A stretch of DNA of 35,880 nucleotides from Paraburkholderia sp. Ac-20340 (GCF_017104965.1 NZ_JAAGPR010000056.1:1-35880); one strand, 5' to 3'. Shown: positions 23,638 to 33,014, counted from the first letter of the stretch. Translations and numbers: made by a program. Notes: generated by a model from the letters alone, not told the origin.

Positions 23638-25338
23638 TCAACTTCCTGTGAGAATCAGCTTGCGCGCGGTCTGCTCGATGAACGTCTCATCCTGTCCGCG
23701 CGGATGATGCGCGAAAGCGAGATGCAGATATTCATGCGTGAGCGCGATGCGGTCGTCGTCGGAGCGCAGACGGCGGATATAGACGCGATTGCGCCCGGCA
23801 TCGGCATAAGGACGGCCCGAGGTGACTTCGCACACCGCCGGTAGTTCGGGCTCCTCATAACCTGGCTCGCCGGCCAGGCGCCGCGCCCAGAGCGGCGCCT
23901 CGCGGCCCAGCCAGTCGCGCGCGCCCATCACCGGTTCGCAGTCGCCCGCCAGCGGACTCGCGAACGAGGTGAGCGTGGCTTGCGGCCAGGTGCGCGCGAG
24001 AATCGCGTCGAACGTCAGGCCGCGTTGCGCGGCGGCTTTGGCGTCGAGCCAGCTCATCTGCCCCGGCGCCGCCTTGTCGTGATGGAACTGCACGGGCACG
24101 CCCGCGAGCACGAGGCCGTCGGTGAAATCGGCGGCATTGCGCGACGCGGCGCGCGGCGCACGCGGCAACACGCGCTGCGCGCGGCTGCTGTCGTCGATCT
24201 CGTAGCAGCCGCGCTCGCGCCCGGCGTTCTGCACGAGATAGCTGCGCGCCGCCACGGCGAGCGCGCGCGCCGCCTGCGGCTGCGCCGTGTCGCCTTCGCG
24301 CTCGACCACGCGCGCGATGTAGTCGTTCATGCCAAAGCGCCCGACGATGTGCAGCTTGCCGTCATCGGCGCGATCGAGGCGCATATCGCCATGACTTTCG
24401 ATCGGCAGCGAATTGCCGTTTTCGAATGCCACGTTGAAGCTGCCGTCGAGCAGGCCAGCTGGCACTGCGCGCCCGCCCGCGCGCGTATCGAAGACATTGC
24501 GGATGGGGTAACGCGAGAAAAATTCGACGCTCACGCAGGCGCGATCGTCCGCGACCGTCGTTTGCGCGACCAGCGGCGCGATGCGCGGCGCGGCGGCCGC
24601 CAGCACGCGCACGCTGCCGCCGCGCCCGCCCATCCAGACCGGCGTGCCATCGGCGAGCCAACCCGCTGCGCCGCCTTCGTAGCCGCCCGACGCATCGGGC
24701 ATCGTCCAGGTTTTCGCGCGCAGCAAGCTGCCATATAGCGACACCGTGCCCTCGCCGCGCCCGCTCGTGACGACCGAAACCAGCGTGTTGCCGGTGTCGT
24801 CGCGCGCATGCGATGGAATCGACTGCAAGGCCGCGAGCAGATCCGCCACGCGCACGCGCCTGGCCGGCTTCAGCGCGTAGAGATCCTGCAGCCACGCAGG
24901 CGCTTTACGCGCGCGCCAATATTGGCGCCAGCCGGCCGGATCGAGTTGTAGACGGTGCGGCTCGAAGAACAGTCCACATGACTGCACCAGCGCGCGATCG
25001 CGGTCGATGTGGCCGCCCGTCATGCAGCAGTAGACCTCTTCGCGGTCGCCGCCTTCGCATTGATAGTCGGGCGCGGGAATCTGCCGATCCACCACGTACG
25101 CGTAGACGAACAGCTTCCAGACGCTGCCGAGCTGCGTGTCGAGCGTCGCCGGGAGCGCTTCGCCCGCGCCGGGAGGAACGGTTTCGCTCGCGGTATCGAA
25201 GGTCCACAGACGCGCATTGCCGTCGCGCAGCCACGCGAAGCGCAACGCCGCGCCTTCGGCATGCGCGCTCGCGGCGGCGCTTGCGCAAGCCAGCGCAAGC
25301 AGCCACGTCACGAGCCGAACGCAAAGACGCGCCCTCAC
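23638..25338 (-). CDS. yfaQ: YfaQ-like DUF2300 multi-domain envelope protein
   Basis: A 566-residue exported protein that starts at GTG, with GAGG 6 bases upstream and the start only 7 bases after the yfaS stop. The frame is open much further upstream, but that part is antisense to yfaS and Arg/Cys-rich. The signal peptide ends near AHA-E28. The N-terminal half has penicillin-binding-like motifs: S72-V-W-K75, S120-C-G and K209-T-W-T followed by GGYEGGAAGW. Residues about 335-410 resemble SpoIID/LytB (YIARVVEREGD, AVAARSYL, a DFTDGLVL segment). The C-terminus holds a zinc-protease-like HEYLH (535-539). These readings are mine and hypothetical; DUF2300 has no assigned function. Confidence 0.85.
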   Translation of the reverse strand: MRARLCVRLVTWLLALACASAAASAHAEGAALRFAWLRDGNARLWTFDTASETVPPGAGEALPATLDTQLGSVWKLFVYAYVVDRQIPAPDYQCEGGDREEVYCCMTGGHIDRDRALVQSCGLFFEPHRLQLDPAGWRQYWRARKAPAWLQDLYALKPARRVRVADLLAALQSIPSHARDDTGNTLVSVVTSGRGEGTVSLYGSLLRAKTWTMPDASGGYEGGAAGWLADGTPVWMGGRGGSVRVLAAAAPRIAPLVAQTTVADDRACVSVEFFSRYPIRNVFDTRAGGRAVPAGLLDGSFNVAFENGNSLPIESHGDMRLDRADDGKLHIVGRFGMNDYIARVVEREGDTAQPQAARALAVAARSYLVQNAGRERGCYEIDDSSRAQRVLPRAPRAASRNAADFTDGLVLAGVPVQFHHDKAAPGQMSWLDAKAAAQRGLTFDAILARTWPQATLTSFASPLAGDCEPVMGARDWLGREAPLWARRLAGEPGYEEPELPAVCEVTSGRPYADAGRNRVYIRRLRSDDDRIALTHEYLHLAFAHHPRGQDETFIEQTARKLILTGS

Positions 25339-25345
25339 CTTCGCC

Positions 25346-28300
25346 TCACTCGATGCGCAGCGTGACCATGCGGTCGCTGCTGCCGCCCTGATACGCCTTC
25401 TGCTCCGGCTGATACATGCGGAAGTAGCGCGCCGGCGGCATCGTGAAGGTGCCCGGCAGCGCGAAACGCACAAGCTGGCGCAGCGACACCGGACGATCGA
25501 GCAAAGGCACAGGCTGGTGATAGCTGAGATCGCCCATTTCATAGCTGGCCGCGCGCGCGAACGGCTGCGGACCGCTACCGCCTTCGCCCGGACCCGGAAG
25601 ACCGTCGATGCTCACACCCCAGCTCGTCGCTTCGACCGAGCCGCCCGGCGGCAGCGGCACGTCGAGCAGACCGTAATGCAGCGCCGCCTGATCCTGCGGC
25701 GTAAGCGTGACTTCATCGACGTAAAGCGCGTTGCTGTCGATCGCGTCGCCCGCTTTCACGCGATGCGCGGAGAACGTGAAGTGACCTTCGGCCTTGTCGG
25801 CGTCGGATTTCGGCGCGATCGGATCAAGTCGATAGAAGGTGCGCTCGATCTTCACGGGCAGTCGGCTTTGCTGCACCGCGCGGCTGCGGTACGAGACCAG
25901 CGCGGCCACGTCCGGGCGTGCCGAACCCACGTCGAGCGACGTCGGCAGCGCCGTGCCCGTCCACTTCCAGAGGCTCGCGCCCGTGGGCGAAGTCGTGCGC
26001 GCCCAGCCGCTGCCCTGCAACGCGGGCAAGGGTTGCGCGGCGTCGCCGCTGCGCGAACCCGCCATCGCCTTGCGCAGCCACAGCAGCGTAAGCGCGCGGT
26101 CGACGGTCGGATACGACGCGCTGCTCTGTGCGAGCACGGCGTTCGCATCGACCGGCGTGCCGGCGTCGCCTGCCATCGCCAGCAGGCTCTGGATCAGCGG
26201 CGTGGGGTTCGTCATCAGCGCGGCGCGGGCGCGCGCGGCCAGCGGCTCGAAGCCTTCGGGCAGACTCGCGTTGGTCGCGTGCGCCGTGTAGGCCGTGAGG
26301 ATCGCCGCCGCCTGCAAGCCGCGCGGCGAATCCGGCGCGGCGAACACGAGGCTGTCTTCGACACCGTAGTTATCGCGCGATGCCTTGGTTTGCTGATCGA
26401 ACATCGCCGATGTCTGTTGCGCGAGCTGACCCGCCACGCCCGACACCGGCGTCGCGACCGGCAGGCCCATCTGCTGCAGCAGCCAGAGCGCGAGCGCGCG
26501 ATGCAGCAAGGGCTCCTTCGCACCTTCGTCGCGATAGACGTCGAGCGCGTGCTGCCAGTTGCTGTCCGGCAGCGTGATGCCGAGGCTGCGGCTCGCGAGC
26601 CAGTCCGCGTAATACGCGTAGGCCGTGATGAACGCGCTGCCGCCCGTGGTATCGCCCCACCAGCCGAATGCGCCGTTGATGCCCGCGAGCAGCGCAAGAC
26701 GCTGACGCTGGTTGCGCAGGCGCGCTTCGATGCCCTGCGTCGTGCTTTGCGGCGCGGCGCCATCGGCATTGCGGCCCAGCACGTCGTGCGCCAGGGCGAG
26801 CGGAATCAGGCGGCTCGAGGTCTGCTCGGCGCAACCGTACGGATACTCGATGAGATCGTCGGCCACGCGCGCGAACTGGCTCGTGCCGTTCGACACGAGT
26901 CGCACGCGCACGTCCTGCGCATCGGGCGCAAGCGCGAGCGGCTTCGGATTCGCGTCGAGCGTCACCGGCACTTCGCGCAGATCGAGCCAGCCCGGCGCGC
27001 CCAGCTTCACCGTGGTCTGCAGATGATCGAGTTCCTTGCCGTTCACGCGCACGCTCGCATCGACGAGACCCGGCGTGAGCGCCACGCGCGGCAAGGCCAG
27101 ATAGTTCGCGCCCGGCTTGAGCGTGACCTTGCGGTCGACCGCAAGACCCGCGCCGCTCACGGTCCATTGCGCGTCCACGTCGGCGTTGCCCTGATTGAAC
27201 GCGATCATGTCGATCACGGGCTGGTCGCCGCTACGGAAGCTCGACGGGCCGCTCCACTTCAGATAGAGCGGTTTGTCCGAACGCACATAGGCCGTGCGCT
27301 GCCCCACCGTCCCGTCCGCCGAAATCGCGCGCACGGTGACGCGCCAGCGCGCGAGCGCATCGGGCATGCGGAAGGTCATGCGGGCGTGGCCGCTCGCATC
27401 GGTTTGCAGATCGGCTTGCCATGCTGCCGTGTCGATATCGTCGCGACGCGGACGCTCCAGCACCTTCACGCCGCGCTCGTTGTACTGGCCGCGTTGCGGG
27501 CCGCCCGGCGCGCCGCGCATCGCCGAAAGCGCCAGGTCGTAGGTGATGAACGACAGGCTCGACGTGGTGCGCACGTTGTTGCGGCGCGGGTGATAGAAGA
27601 AGTCGGAAATGTCCGGCGCGATTTCCGGCTGCAGCACATAGACCATTTCGTCGACCACGCTCACGGTCAGATGCGCGGGCAAGGGCTTGCCGGCCAGCGC
27701 GCTGCCGAGATCGAGCGTGACGGTTTCGCCGGGCTGATACACCGGCTTGTCGCTCTTGACGCTCAGATCGATCGACGGTTTGGCGACCACGATGCCCGCG
27801 TTCTGGAACACGTACTCGCCGTCGTGCACGTAGAGCACCGAGAACGTCATGTTCGGCGCGAATTCCGGGCCGACCTTGATACGCGCCTTCCATTGCGTCG
27901 GCGCGACGCGCGTGAGGCTCAGCCAGTCCGCGCCCTTCGAAAGCAGCGCGCGCGCTTCGACCTTGTCGCGTTCGAGCGTGAGCAGCGCGTCGTCCACGGC
28001 ATACGGGAAGGTGATGAGCGCTTCGGCCGTATCGCCGATCTGGTAGTGATCGCGATCGAACACGATCTCGACGCTGCCCGGAATCGCCTTGAGGCCATCG
28101 CCCGCCACCCAGTGGCTGGCCGCCGCGAGCAGATTGCCCGCATCGTCCTTCACCGACAGCATGTACGAGCCGGGCTGGTCGAATTGCAGCGGGAAACTCA
28201 CGCGGCCGTCCGCGCCCGCTGCGGGCAGCGTGCCTTCGGTTTTGGTCTGCGATTCGAGGCGCGTCCATTCCCACTTCGCGGGCTTGTGCGGCGTGGGCGC

Positions 28301-30100
28301 GTTCGCGCCGGTGGTGTTATTCGCCAGCGCGGCGAGCGTGAACGTCACGCTCTCGTGCGGCTGCGAGAACGACTTCGCCGTGCTCAGCCGGTACGGCGTC
28401 GCGCCGCGCGCGATCAGCACTTCGCGCGTCACACGCACGCGATACGCCGCGCCGTCGCGTGCGAACAGCGTGAGCGCGTAGCGGCTCGGCTCCTTCGCGG
28501 CGGGCAGCGTGAGCGTGGCGTTGCCGTCGCTATCGGTTTCCAGTTCCTGCTGTTCGAGCTTCACCGGAAAGAGACCCGAGTAACGCAGTTCGCCATCGAC
28601 GATCGCGACTTTCTGCGCGCGCAAGGTCACCGATACCTTGCCGTCCTTCACCGGTTTGCCGTCCGGGTAGCGCAGCGCGATCTTGCCCTTGGGCGTGTCG
28701 CCGGTCGCGTAATCGGACTTGTCCATCGTGAGATTGACGTCGAAGTGCGGCTTCACGTAATCCGCCACGCGGAAGGCGCCGCCGTAGGTATCGCCGTTGT
28801 AGTCGAAGCGCAGCGTGTAGCCGCCGCCCTGCGCCGTGGTCGGCAAGGTGAAGGTGGTTTCGCCGCCGGTTTCCGAGGCGAAATCCACATTGCGCGTGGC
28901 GATGGGCGCGCCGTTCGGATCGACGACATCGAGCTTGAGTTGCGCGGCGGCGGGCGCCGTCGACTGGTTCGCGCTCTGGAACGTGCGGCCGATGAACTTC
29001 ACGTGCACCGTATCGCCCGGCCGATAAAGCGGACGATCCGTGACCGAATAGATCTTGGTGTTGTAGATCTCGCTGTCGTAATAGAAGTTTTCCGAAACGA
29101 AAACCCCGCCCTGCGGATCGCTGCCGATCACATAACTGCGCTCGGGCGAGACGTGATCGAGCACGAGCGCGCCGTCCGCGCCGGTCGAGCCGCTTTGCAG
29201 CACGCCTACGCCATCGGTCCAGTTGACTTCGGTATTGGGCACCGGTTTGCCGTTATCGCGGCGCGTGGTCCACACGAGCATGCCGCTCGACGCCGCCTTC
29301 ACCACGGCGACCGTATCGGAAACGAACAGCAGCGTATGCGCGCGGTAGTTTCCGATCATCGCCTCGACGAGATAGAGGCCCGGCGGCAGCTTGCCGACCG
29401 GAATCATCACGTTGCCCGACGATGCCTCGACAAAGTTGCTGCTGCTGCCTGCCAGATCGACGCCCTTGGGCGGCTGGATCGTCTTCGCATTCCAGATCGG
29501 ATAGCGGAAGCGCGCCACGAGGTCATAGCCGCGCAGCGGCGCGAAATGCGATTCGGGCTCGAAATGCGTGGGCGCGCTCACCTGATCGCCGAGCTTGAAT
29601 TCGGGCTTCGCTTCCGTGACCTTGCTGCGCGTCGCGAACGACAGTACGCGCTGCCAGGCGCGGCGCGCGTCGCTGAGCCAGCGGTCCCAGAGATACGCGA
29701 GCGTGTTCGCGAGGCCTTCGCCCTGGTAATTCGGCTTGATATTCAGACGATGCAGATTCTTCTGCGCCTTCAGGAACGCGAGCGGATTCGGCACCTTGTA
29801 GACCACGATATCCGCGCCGCCGTAGCCTTCGAGCTCCGACTGGTATTCGCGGCCCGGCGCTTCCAGACGCACCTGCGCGAGCTGGTTGCTGCCGTAACTC
29901 GCATCGGAGAGCAGGAAGAACGGCTGGCCTTGTACGGTCTGGCTGTCGTAGTTGCTCGGATTGGGCGCGCCTAGCGTGGGGTTGGCGTCGATGTTCTGCT
30001 GTGCGGGGTCGTCGTCGGCCCAGGCGGGCGCGAGACCCGCGCCGAGCAGCATCAGAATGGCGAACAGGGAAACGAAGAGACGTTGCATGGCGGCACTCAT
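25346..30100 (-). CDS. yfaS: Bacterial alpha-2-macroglobulin (YfaS/MagD type)
   Basis: A 1584-residue exported protein. The signal peptide (core LFAILMLLGAGLAPAWA) has no lipobox Cys, so it should be soluble or complex-bound in the periplasm. Macroglobulin domains are marked by YRPGDTVH (near 357) and YQPGETVTL (near 785). The A2M domain starts around 913 (LARWRVTVRA). A thioester motif G-C1090-A-E-Q1093 is followed by the helical thioester domain. A2Ms trap proteases after bait cleavage. The start ATG overlaps the yfaT stop (ATGA), so translation is coupled; a second ATG at 30088 is possible. The operon matches E. coli yfaA-T-S-Q-P and resembles the six-gene mag element of P. aeruginosa. Confidence 0.93.
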   Translation of the reverse strand: MSAAMQRLFVSLFAILMLLGAGLAPAWADDDPAQQNIDANPTLGAPNPSNYDSQTVQGQPFFLLSDASYGSNQLAQVRLEAPGREYQSELEGYGGADIVVYKVPNPLAFLKAQKNLHRLNIKPNYQGEGLANTLAYLWDRWLSDARRAWQRVLSFATRSKVTEAKPEFKLGDQVSAPTHFEPESHFAPLRGYDLVARFRYPIWNAKTIQPPKGVDLAGSSSNFVEASSGNVMIPVGKLPPGLYLVEAMIGNYRAHTLLFVSDTVAVVKAASSGMLVWTTRRDNGKPVPNTEVNWTDGVGVLQSGSTGADGALVLDHVSPERSYVIGSDPQGGVFVSENFYYDSEIYNTKIYSVTDRPLYRPGDTVHVKFIGRTFQSANQSTAPAAAQLKLDVVDPNGAPIATRNVDFASETGGETTFTLPTTAQGGGYTLRFDYNGDTYGGAFRVADYVKPHFDVNLTMDKSDYATGDTPKGKIALRYPDGKPVKDGKVSVTLRAQKVAIVDGELRYSGLFPVKLEQQELETDSDGNATLTLPAAKEPSRYALTLFARDGAAYRVRVTREVLIARGATPYRLSTAKSFSQPHESVTFTLAALANNTTGANAPTPHKPAKWEWTRLESQTKTEGTLPAAGADGRVSFPLQFDQPGSYMLSVKDDAGNLLAAASHWVAGDGLKAIPGSVEIVFDRDHYQIGDTAEALITFPYAVDDALLTLERDKVEARALLSKGADWLSLTRVAPTQWKARIKVGPEFAPNMTFSVLYVHDGEYVFQNAGIVVAKPSIDLSVKSDKPVYQPGETVTLDLGSALAGKPLPAHLTVSVVDEMVYVLQPEIAPDISDFFYHPRRNNVRTTSSLSFITYDLALSAMRGAPGGPQRGQYNERGVKVLERPRRDDIDTAAWQADLQTDASGHARMTFRMPDALARWRVTVRAISADGTVGQRTAYVRSDKPLYLKWSGPSSFRSGDQPVIDMIAFNQGNADVDAQWTVSGAGLAVDRKVTLKPGANYLALPRVALTPGLVDASVRVNGKELDHLQTTVKLGAPGWLDLREVPVTLDANPKPLALAPDAQDVRVRLVSNGTSQFARVADDLIEYPYGCAEQTSSRLIPLALAHDVLGRNADGAAPQSTTQGIEARLRNQRQRLALLAGINGAFGWWGDTTGGSAFITAYAYYADWLASRSLGITLPDSNWQHALDVYRDEGAKEPLLHRALALWLLQQMGLPVATPVSGVAGQLAQQTSAMFDQQTKASRDNYGVEDSLVFAAPDSPRGLQAAAILTAYTAHATNASLPEGFEPLAARARAALMTNPTPLIQSLLAMAGDAGTPVDANAVLAQSSASYPTVDRALTLLWLRKAMAGSRSGDAAQPLPALQGSGWARTTSPTGASLWKWTGTALPTSLDVGSARPDVAALVSYRSRAVQQSRLPVKIERTFYRLDPIAPKSDADKAEGHFTFSAHRVKAGDAIDSNALYVDEVTLTPQDQAALHYGLLDVPLPPGGSVEATSWGVSIDGLPGPGEGGSGPQPFARAASYEMGDLSYHQPVPLLDRPVSLRQLVRFALPGTFTMPPARYFRMYQPEQKAYQGGSSDRMVTLRIE

Positions 30101-30774
30101 GGCGTCAGGAACGCGAAACGAAACACACCGACGAAGTTCGGATTGCCGTCGAACGGCTGCCAGCGGGAATCTTTCCATTGCATCAGGTCGGAAACGGCGA
30201 CGGCACGCAGACCGCTATCGGTCGGTGTGACGGTGCCCGTGTGATAAGCGATGTAGCGGTCGAGCCAGATCATCAGATGCTGGTCGTCGCCTTGATCGAA
30301 GAACAGCAGATCGCCCGGCCAGGCCTGATTGACGTCGCGCGAAACGAAGCGGCTGTTGCGTTGAATCAGCGCGATCGCCGAGGCATAGGCGCCCACGCTG
30401 CCGTCGATGCGGGTCCAGCGGCTCGCCAGCGCGCGCTGCTGCGCGTTCAACTGCAACTCGGGCGGCAGGCGGCTTGCATCGGCGACGCCATTCATGCCGT
30501 TCGCCTTGAGCCAGCGTGCGTCGTGCTCGCGCAGCGCTTCCATGGCGGCGAAGCGCACGAGGCCCGCGCAGTCGCGCTGGGTCCAGCGTGGCGTGGGGCC
30601 GCTGCGCATCTGCTGATCGACGATACGCACGAACCACGCGCGAAAGATCGCCGATTGCTCGGGCGTGAGCGCATCGGGATCGGGCGCGGCCTGGGTCGGC
30701 ATGAGCGCCCACGCGGGACGCACGAGCGCGAGGCCCAGCGCAGCCGCGCAGCGTTGAAGAAACCGGCGGCGCAT
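30097..30774 (-). CDS. yfaT: YfaT-like DUF1175 protein, NlpC/P60-like motifs
   Basis: A 225-residue exported protein that starts 2 bases after the yfaA stop and overlaps yfaS by 4 bases. The N-terminus RRRFLQRCAAALGLALV, ending at PAWA, looks like a twin-arginine signal peptide. The mature part has R67-D-C69-A-G-L-V-R-F, P153-G-D-L-L-F-F and Q165-H166-L-M-I-W with a further AYHTG strand. That is the order and spacing of NlpC/P60-type Cys-His hydrolases. DUF1175 has no assigned function, so peptidoglycan or amide cleavage is inference. Tight coupling to the macroglobulin argues for joint action. Confidence 0.85.
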   Translation of the reverse strand: MRRRFLQRCAAALGLALVRPAWALMPTQAAPDPDALTPEQSAIFRAWFVRIVDQQMRSGPTPRWTQRDCAGLVRFAAMEALREHDARWLKANGMNGVADASRLPPELQLNAQQRALASRWTRIDGSVGAYASAIALIQRNSRFVSRDVNQAWPGDLLFFDQGDDQHLMIWLDRYIAYHTGTVTPTDSGLRAVAVSDLMQWKDSRWQPFDGNPNFVGVFRFAFLTP

Positions 30775-30776
30775 GG

Positions 30777-32648
30777 TCAGTCGTCGCCCGTGCCGGGTTG
30801 GGCTGGCTGGGCGGCTTGCGCGTCCGGGCTCGCGGGTGCGGCGGTGGTGTCGTCGTCCGTGTTTTTCGGACCCGCACCGAGCGGACGCCCCGCCGCCGCA
30901 TCGCCGCGCGGCGACGCACTCGCGCGCGCCTCGAAATGCCACTCGACCGGCACCCAGCCCAGCGAAGACGGCAGGGAGTCCGGCAAGCTCAAGGCCAGCG
31001 GCGGATAGCTCGCGACCGCGTGCAGCTTCGGCAGCAGATGCGTGCGCGCGGCGTTGCGGAAGATCGCTTCCTGATCGGCGGGTAGCGCGCGGCCCGCTTC
31101 GCGCTCGATGAGCGCTGCCGAAGTGCCCGGCGTGATCGACACCATGGTGGTCGCAAGGCGCTGCGGCGCAAGCGTATCGGCGATGGCCGGATAGCGCTTG
31201 TCGAGCACGGCAAGCGTGTCGTCCACGAGGCGCGCATCCGGCGAGAACACCACGTAGCCGTGCGCAAGCGCGAGCGTGACCGGGAAATAGCGCGGCGCCG
31301 AAAGCTGCGCCGCGTACGACGAGCCCGCGCTTTGCGCCGTGCCTGAACGCGCGCTGACGGCACGCGTCCAGAGCGTGACGCCCGCTGACGGTTCGCTCGT
31401 CTTCACCGGCAGGCGGCGATAACCCGCTTCATTGCCCGCCTTCGCTTCGTATGCGCCGATGGCGTCGCCGAATACGCCCGCGAGCGCCGTCTTGATGGCG
31501 GCGAGTTGCGTTGCGTCCTGCGCGGCTTGCGGCTTCAGACGCGCGACGAACACCGGCGCAACCAGCGTCGATTTCGCGTACCAGCACACGCCTGCGGGAC
31601 CGGCGAAGCTGTCGCGCACGATCTTCGATGCGGCCTGTTCGCCGTCGCCGAGTTTGTCGAACAGATCGGCGGCGTCGCTCCAGTCCACCGGCAGGCTCGC
31701 GCAAGCGGCGGCGTTGGCGGGCAGCGCGCGCCAGAGATCGGCGCTATCCCAGTGCTGCGGCAAGTGGGCCGGATCGATCAGCGCGGCCGTGCTCCATGCA
31801 CCGCTCGCATCGGCATCGCCGGCGTTCTTGCCCGATGCGGCGAAGTCGAAACGCACCGCGTTCACGCCCGAGAAAAAGGCCTGATAACCGAACGACAGAT
31901 AGTTGACCGAGACGATCAGGCGATGGCCGTTGAAACCGGCGGGCGTGTCGTCGAGGCGGTAGGTATGCAGGGCGTCCGCGCCGCCATCGTCGAGCATCTT
32001 GCCGAGCGCCGATGCGCGATCGCCGATGGTCTTGCCATCCGCATCGAGCAGAATGCCCGGCTCCGACATCACCACGAGGCGATCGTCCTTCGCGGCGAAC
32101 AGCAGCGTGTGGCCGACCGCGAGCTTGAGCGCATACACGGGCACGCCGCCGGAAAGCGTGGCCGCCTGGCTGAGTTGCGTATCGCCGGCCGCCACATTGC
32201 CGACGGCCTGCATCAGCTTGGCGAGACCGTTGCGGTGCATCGTCATGACCCAGTAGCCGAGCCGGCCGTCGGGCGAGCGCCAGAGCAGTACACGCGAGGG
32301 TTCGTCGAAGACGCGTTTGATCAGTTCGTCGCGCCAGTCGAGATCGTGTTCGAACGCGAGCCGCCGCACGGCGCCTTCCGCCGACAGACGCGCGGCATTC
32401 GATTCGTAATAGTCGACGAAATCGCGCGTGAGCAAGGCATGCAGCAGCGGCACGCGAATCATGTCGCGCGGCAGACGCGAAAGCGCGGCACTGTCGATGA
32501 TTGCGTCGGGATATCGAATATCGAATGCGGCTTCGTGAGAGCGAAATGCTCCTTTGCCGCCGAATGGTCGCCAAATCGCCTGAATGGCGACCAGCGCAAC
32601 GATTAAAACCGCAGCGGTTAGCGCGGCCTTTTTGCGCGTTAACTTCAT
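30777..32648 (-). CDS. yfaA: YfaA-like DUF2138 membrane-anchored protein
   Basis: A 623-residue protein, first gene of the operon. A short basic N-terminus (MKLTRKKAA) and one hydrophobic helix (about 9-27) form an uncleaved anchor. The large remainder should be periplasmic. Family segments include RYPDAIIDSAALSRLPRDMIRVPLL near the start and YFPVTLALAHGYVVFSPDARLVDDTL later. It ends in a low-complexity Ala/Pro/Asp/Gln tail. DUF2138 function is unknown. ATG at 32648 is preferred because the anchor starts there; a GTG at 32690 would add 14 residues. It is probably the membrane scaffold of the macroglobulin complex. Confidence 0.85.
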   Translation of the reverse strand: MKLTRKKAALTAAVLIVALVAIQAIWRPFGGKGAFRSHEAAFDIRYPDAIIDSAALSRLPRDMIRVPLLHALLTRDFVDYYESNAARLSAEGAVRRLAFEHDLDWRDELIKRVFDEPSRVLLWRSPDGRLGYWVMTMHRNGLAKLMQAVGNVAAGDTQLSQAATLSGGVPVYALKLAVGHTLLFAAKDDRLVVMSEPGILLDADGKTIGDRASALGKMLDDGGADALHTYRLDDTPAGFNGHRLIVSVNYLSFGYQAFFSGVNAVRFDFAASGKNAGDADASGAWSTAALIDPAHLPQHWDSADLWRALPANAAACASLPVDWSDAADLFDKLGDGEQAASKIVRDSFAGPAGVCWYAKSTLVAPVFVARLKPQAAQDATQLAAIKTALAGVFGDAIGAYEAKAGNEAGYRRLPVKTSEPSAGVTLWTRAVSARSGTAQSAGSSYAAQLSAPRYFPVTLALAHGYVVFSPDARLVDDTLAVLDKRYPAIADTLAPQRLATTMVSITPGTSAALIEREAGRALPADQEAIFRNAARTHLLPKLHAVASYPPLALSLPDSLPSSLGWVPVEWHFEARASASPRGDAAAGRPLGAGPKNTDDDTTAAPASPDAQAAQPAQPGTGDD

Positions 32649-32783
32649 GGGATCAAACGCCCTGGAATTGATATTGGTCTTCTCTTGCACCAGCGCGCTT
32701 TACCGCGTGCGCGTGGCCGTTTATTTGCCGCGTACCGCTTTAATTTCCGAGATCGGCTATTTCCGGCAGGCACGAATACTACC

Positions 32784-32799
32784 CTAAAAGCTGTTTTAG
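32784..32799. promoter_or_regulatory. Palindrome in the macroglobulin operon promoter region
   Basis: CTAAAA and TTTTAG flank GCTG. On the minus strand a TTGCTA overlaps this dyad and a TATTCG-like -10 follows about 18 bases later. This could be the yfaA promoter with an overlapping operator, 136 bases upstream of the start. The assignment is tentative. Confidence 0.35.
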
Positions 32800-33014
32800 C
32801 AACATGACGGTTTCTCGCTTTTCGACAATTAGGACTATGCGTATTGATTATTCAAAATTAATGAATCCCGTAATTACCGAATCGTTTTGAATACGCTCAG
32901 TTAATACGTAAAAAATACGTCTATCGGTATTTGTCTGATTTGTTGCGTCTATGCGCAAGTCAGTGTCTTCAGATGAATTCCGCTTTGATCTGCGTCGCCG
33001 ATGTCGTCAATCAA

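Noticed and set aside
25339..25542. Upstream extension of YfaQ
   Set aside because: It overlaps the end of yfaS, is Arg/Cys-rich, and the GTG at 25338 has a good ribosome site directly before a signal peptide.
25136..29974. A very long open frame (1612 codons) on the plus strand
   Set aside because: It is antisense to yfaS, rich in Arg, His and Ala, with no recognisable domain or ribosome site. The minus strand reads a clear macroglobulin with signal peptide and thioester motif. GC-rich third positions keep the opposite frame open.
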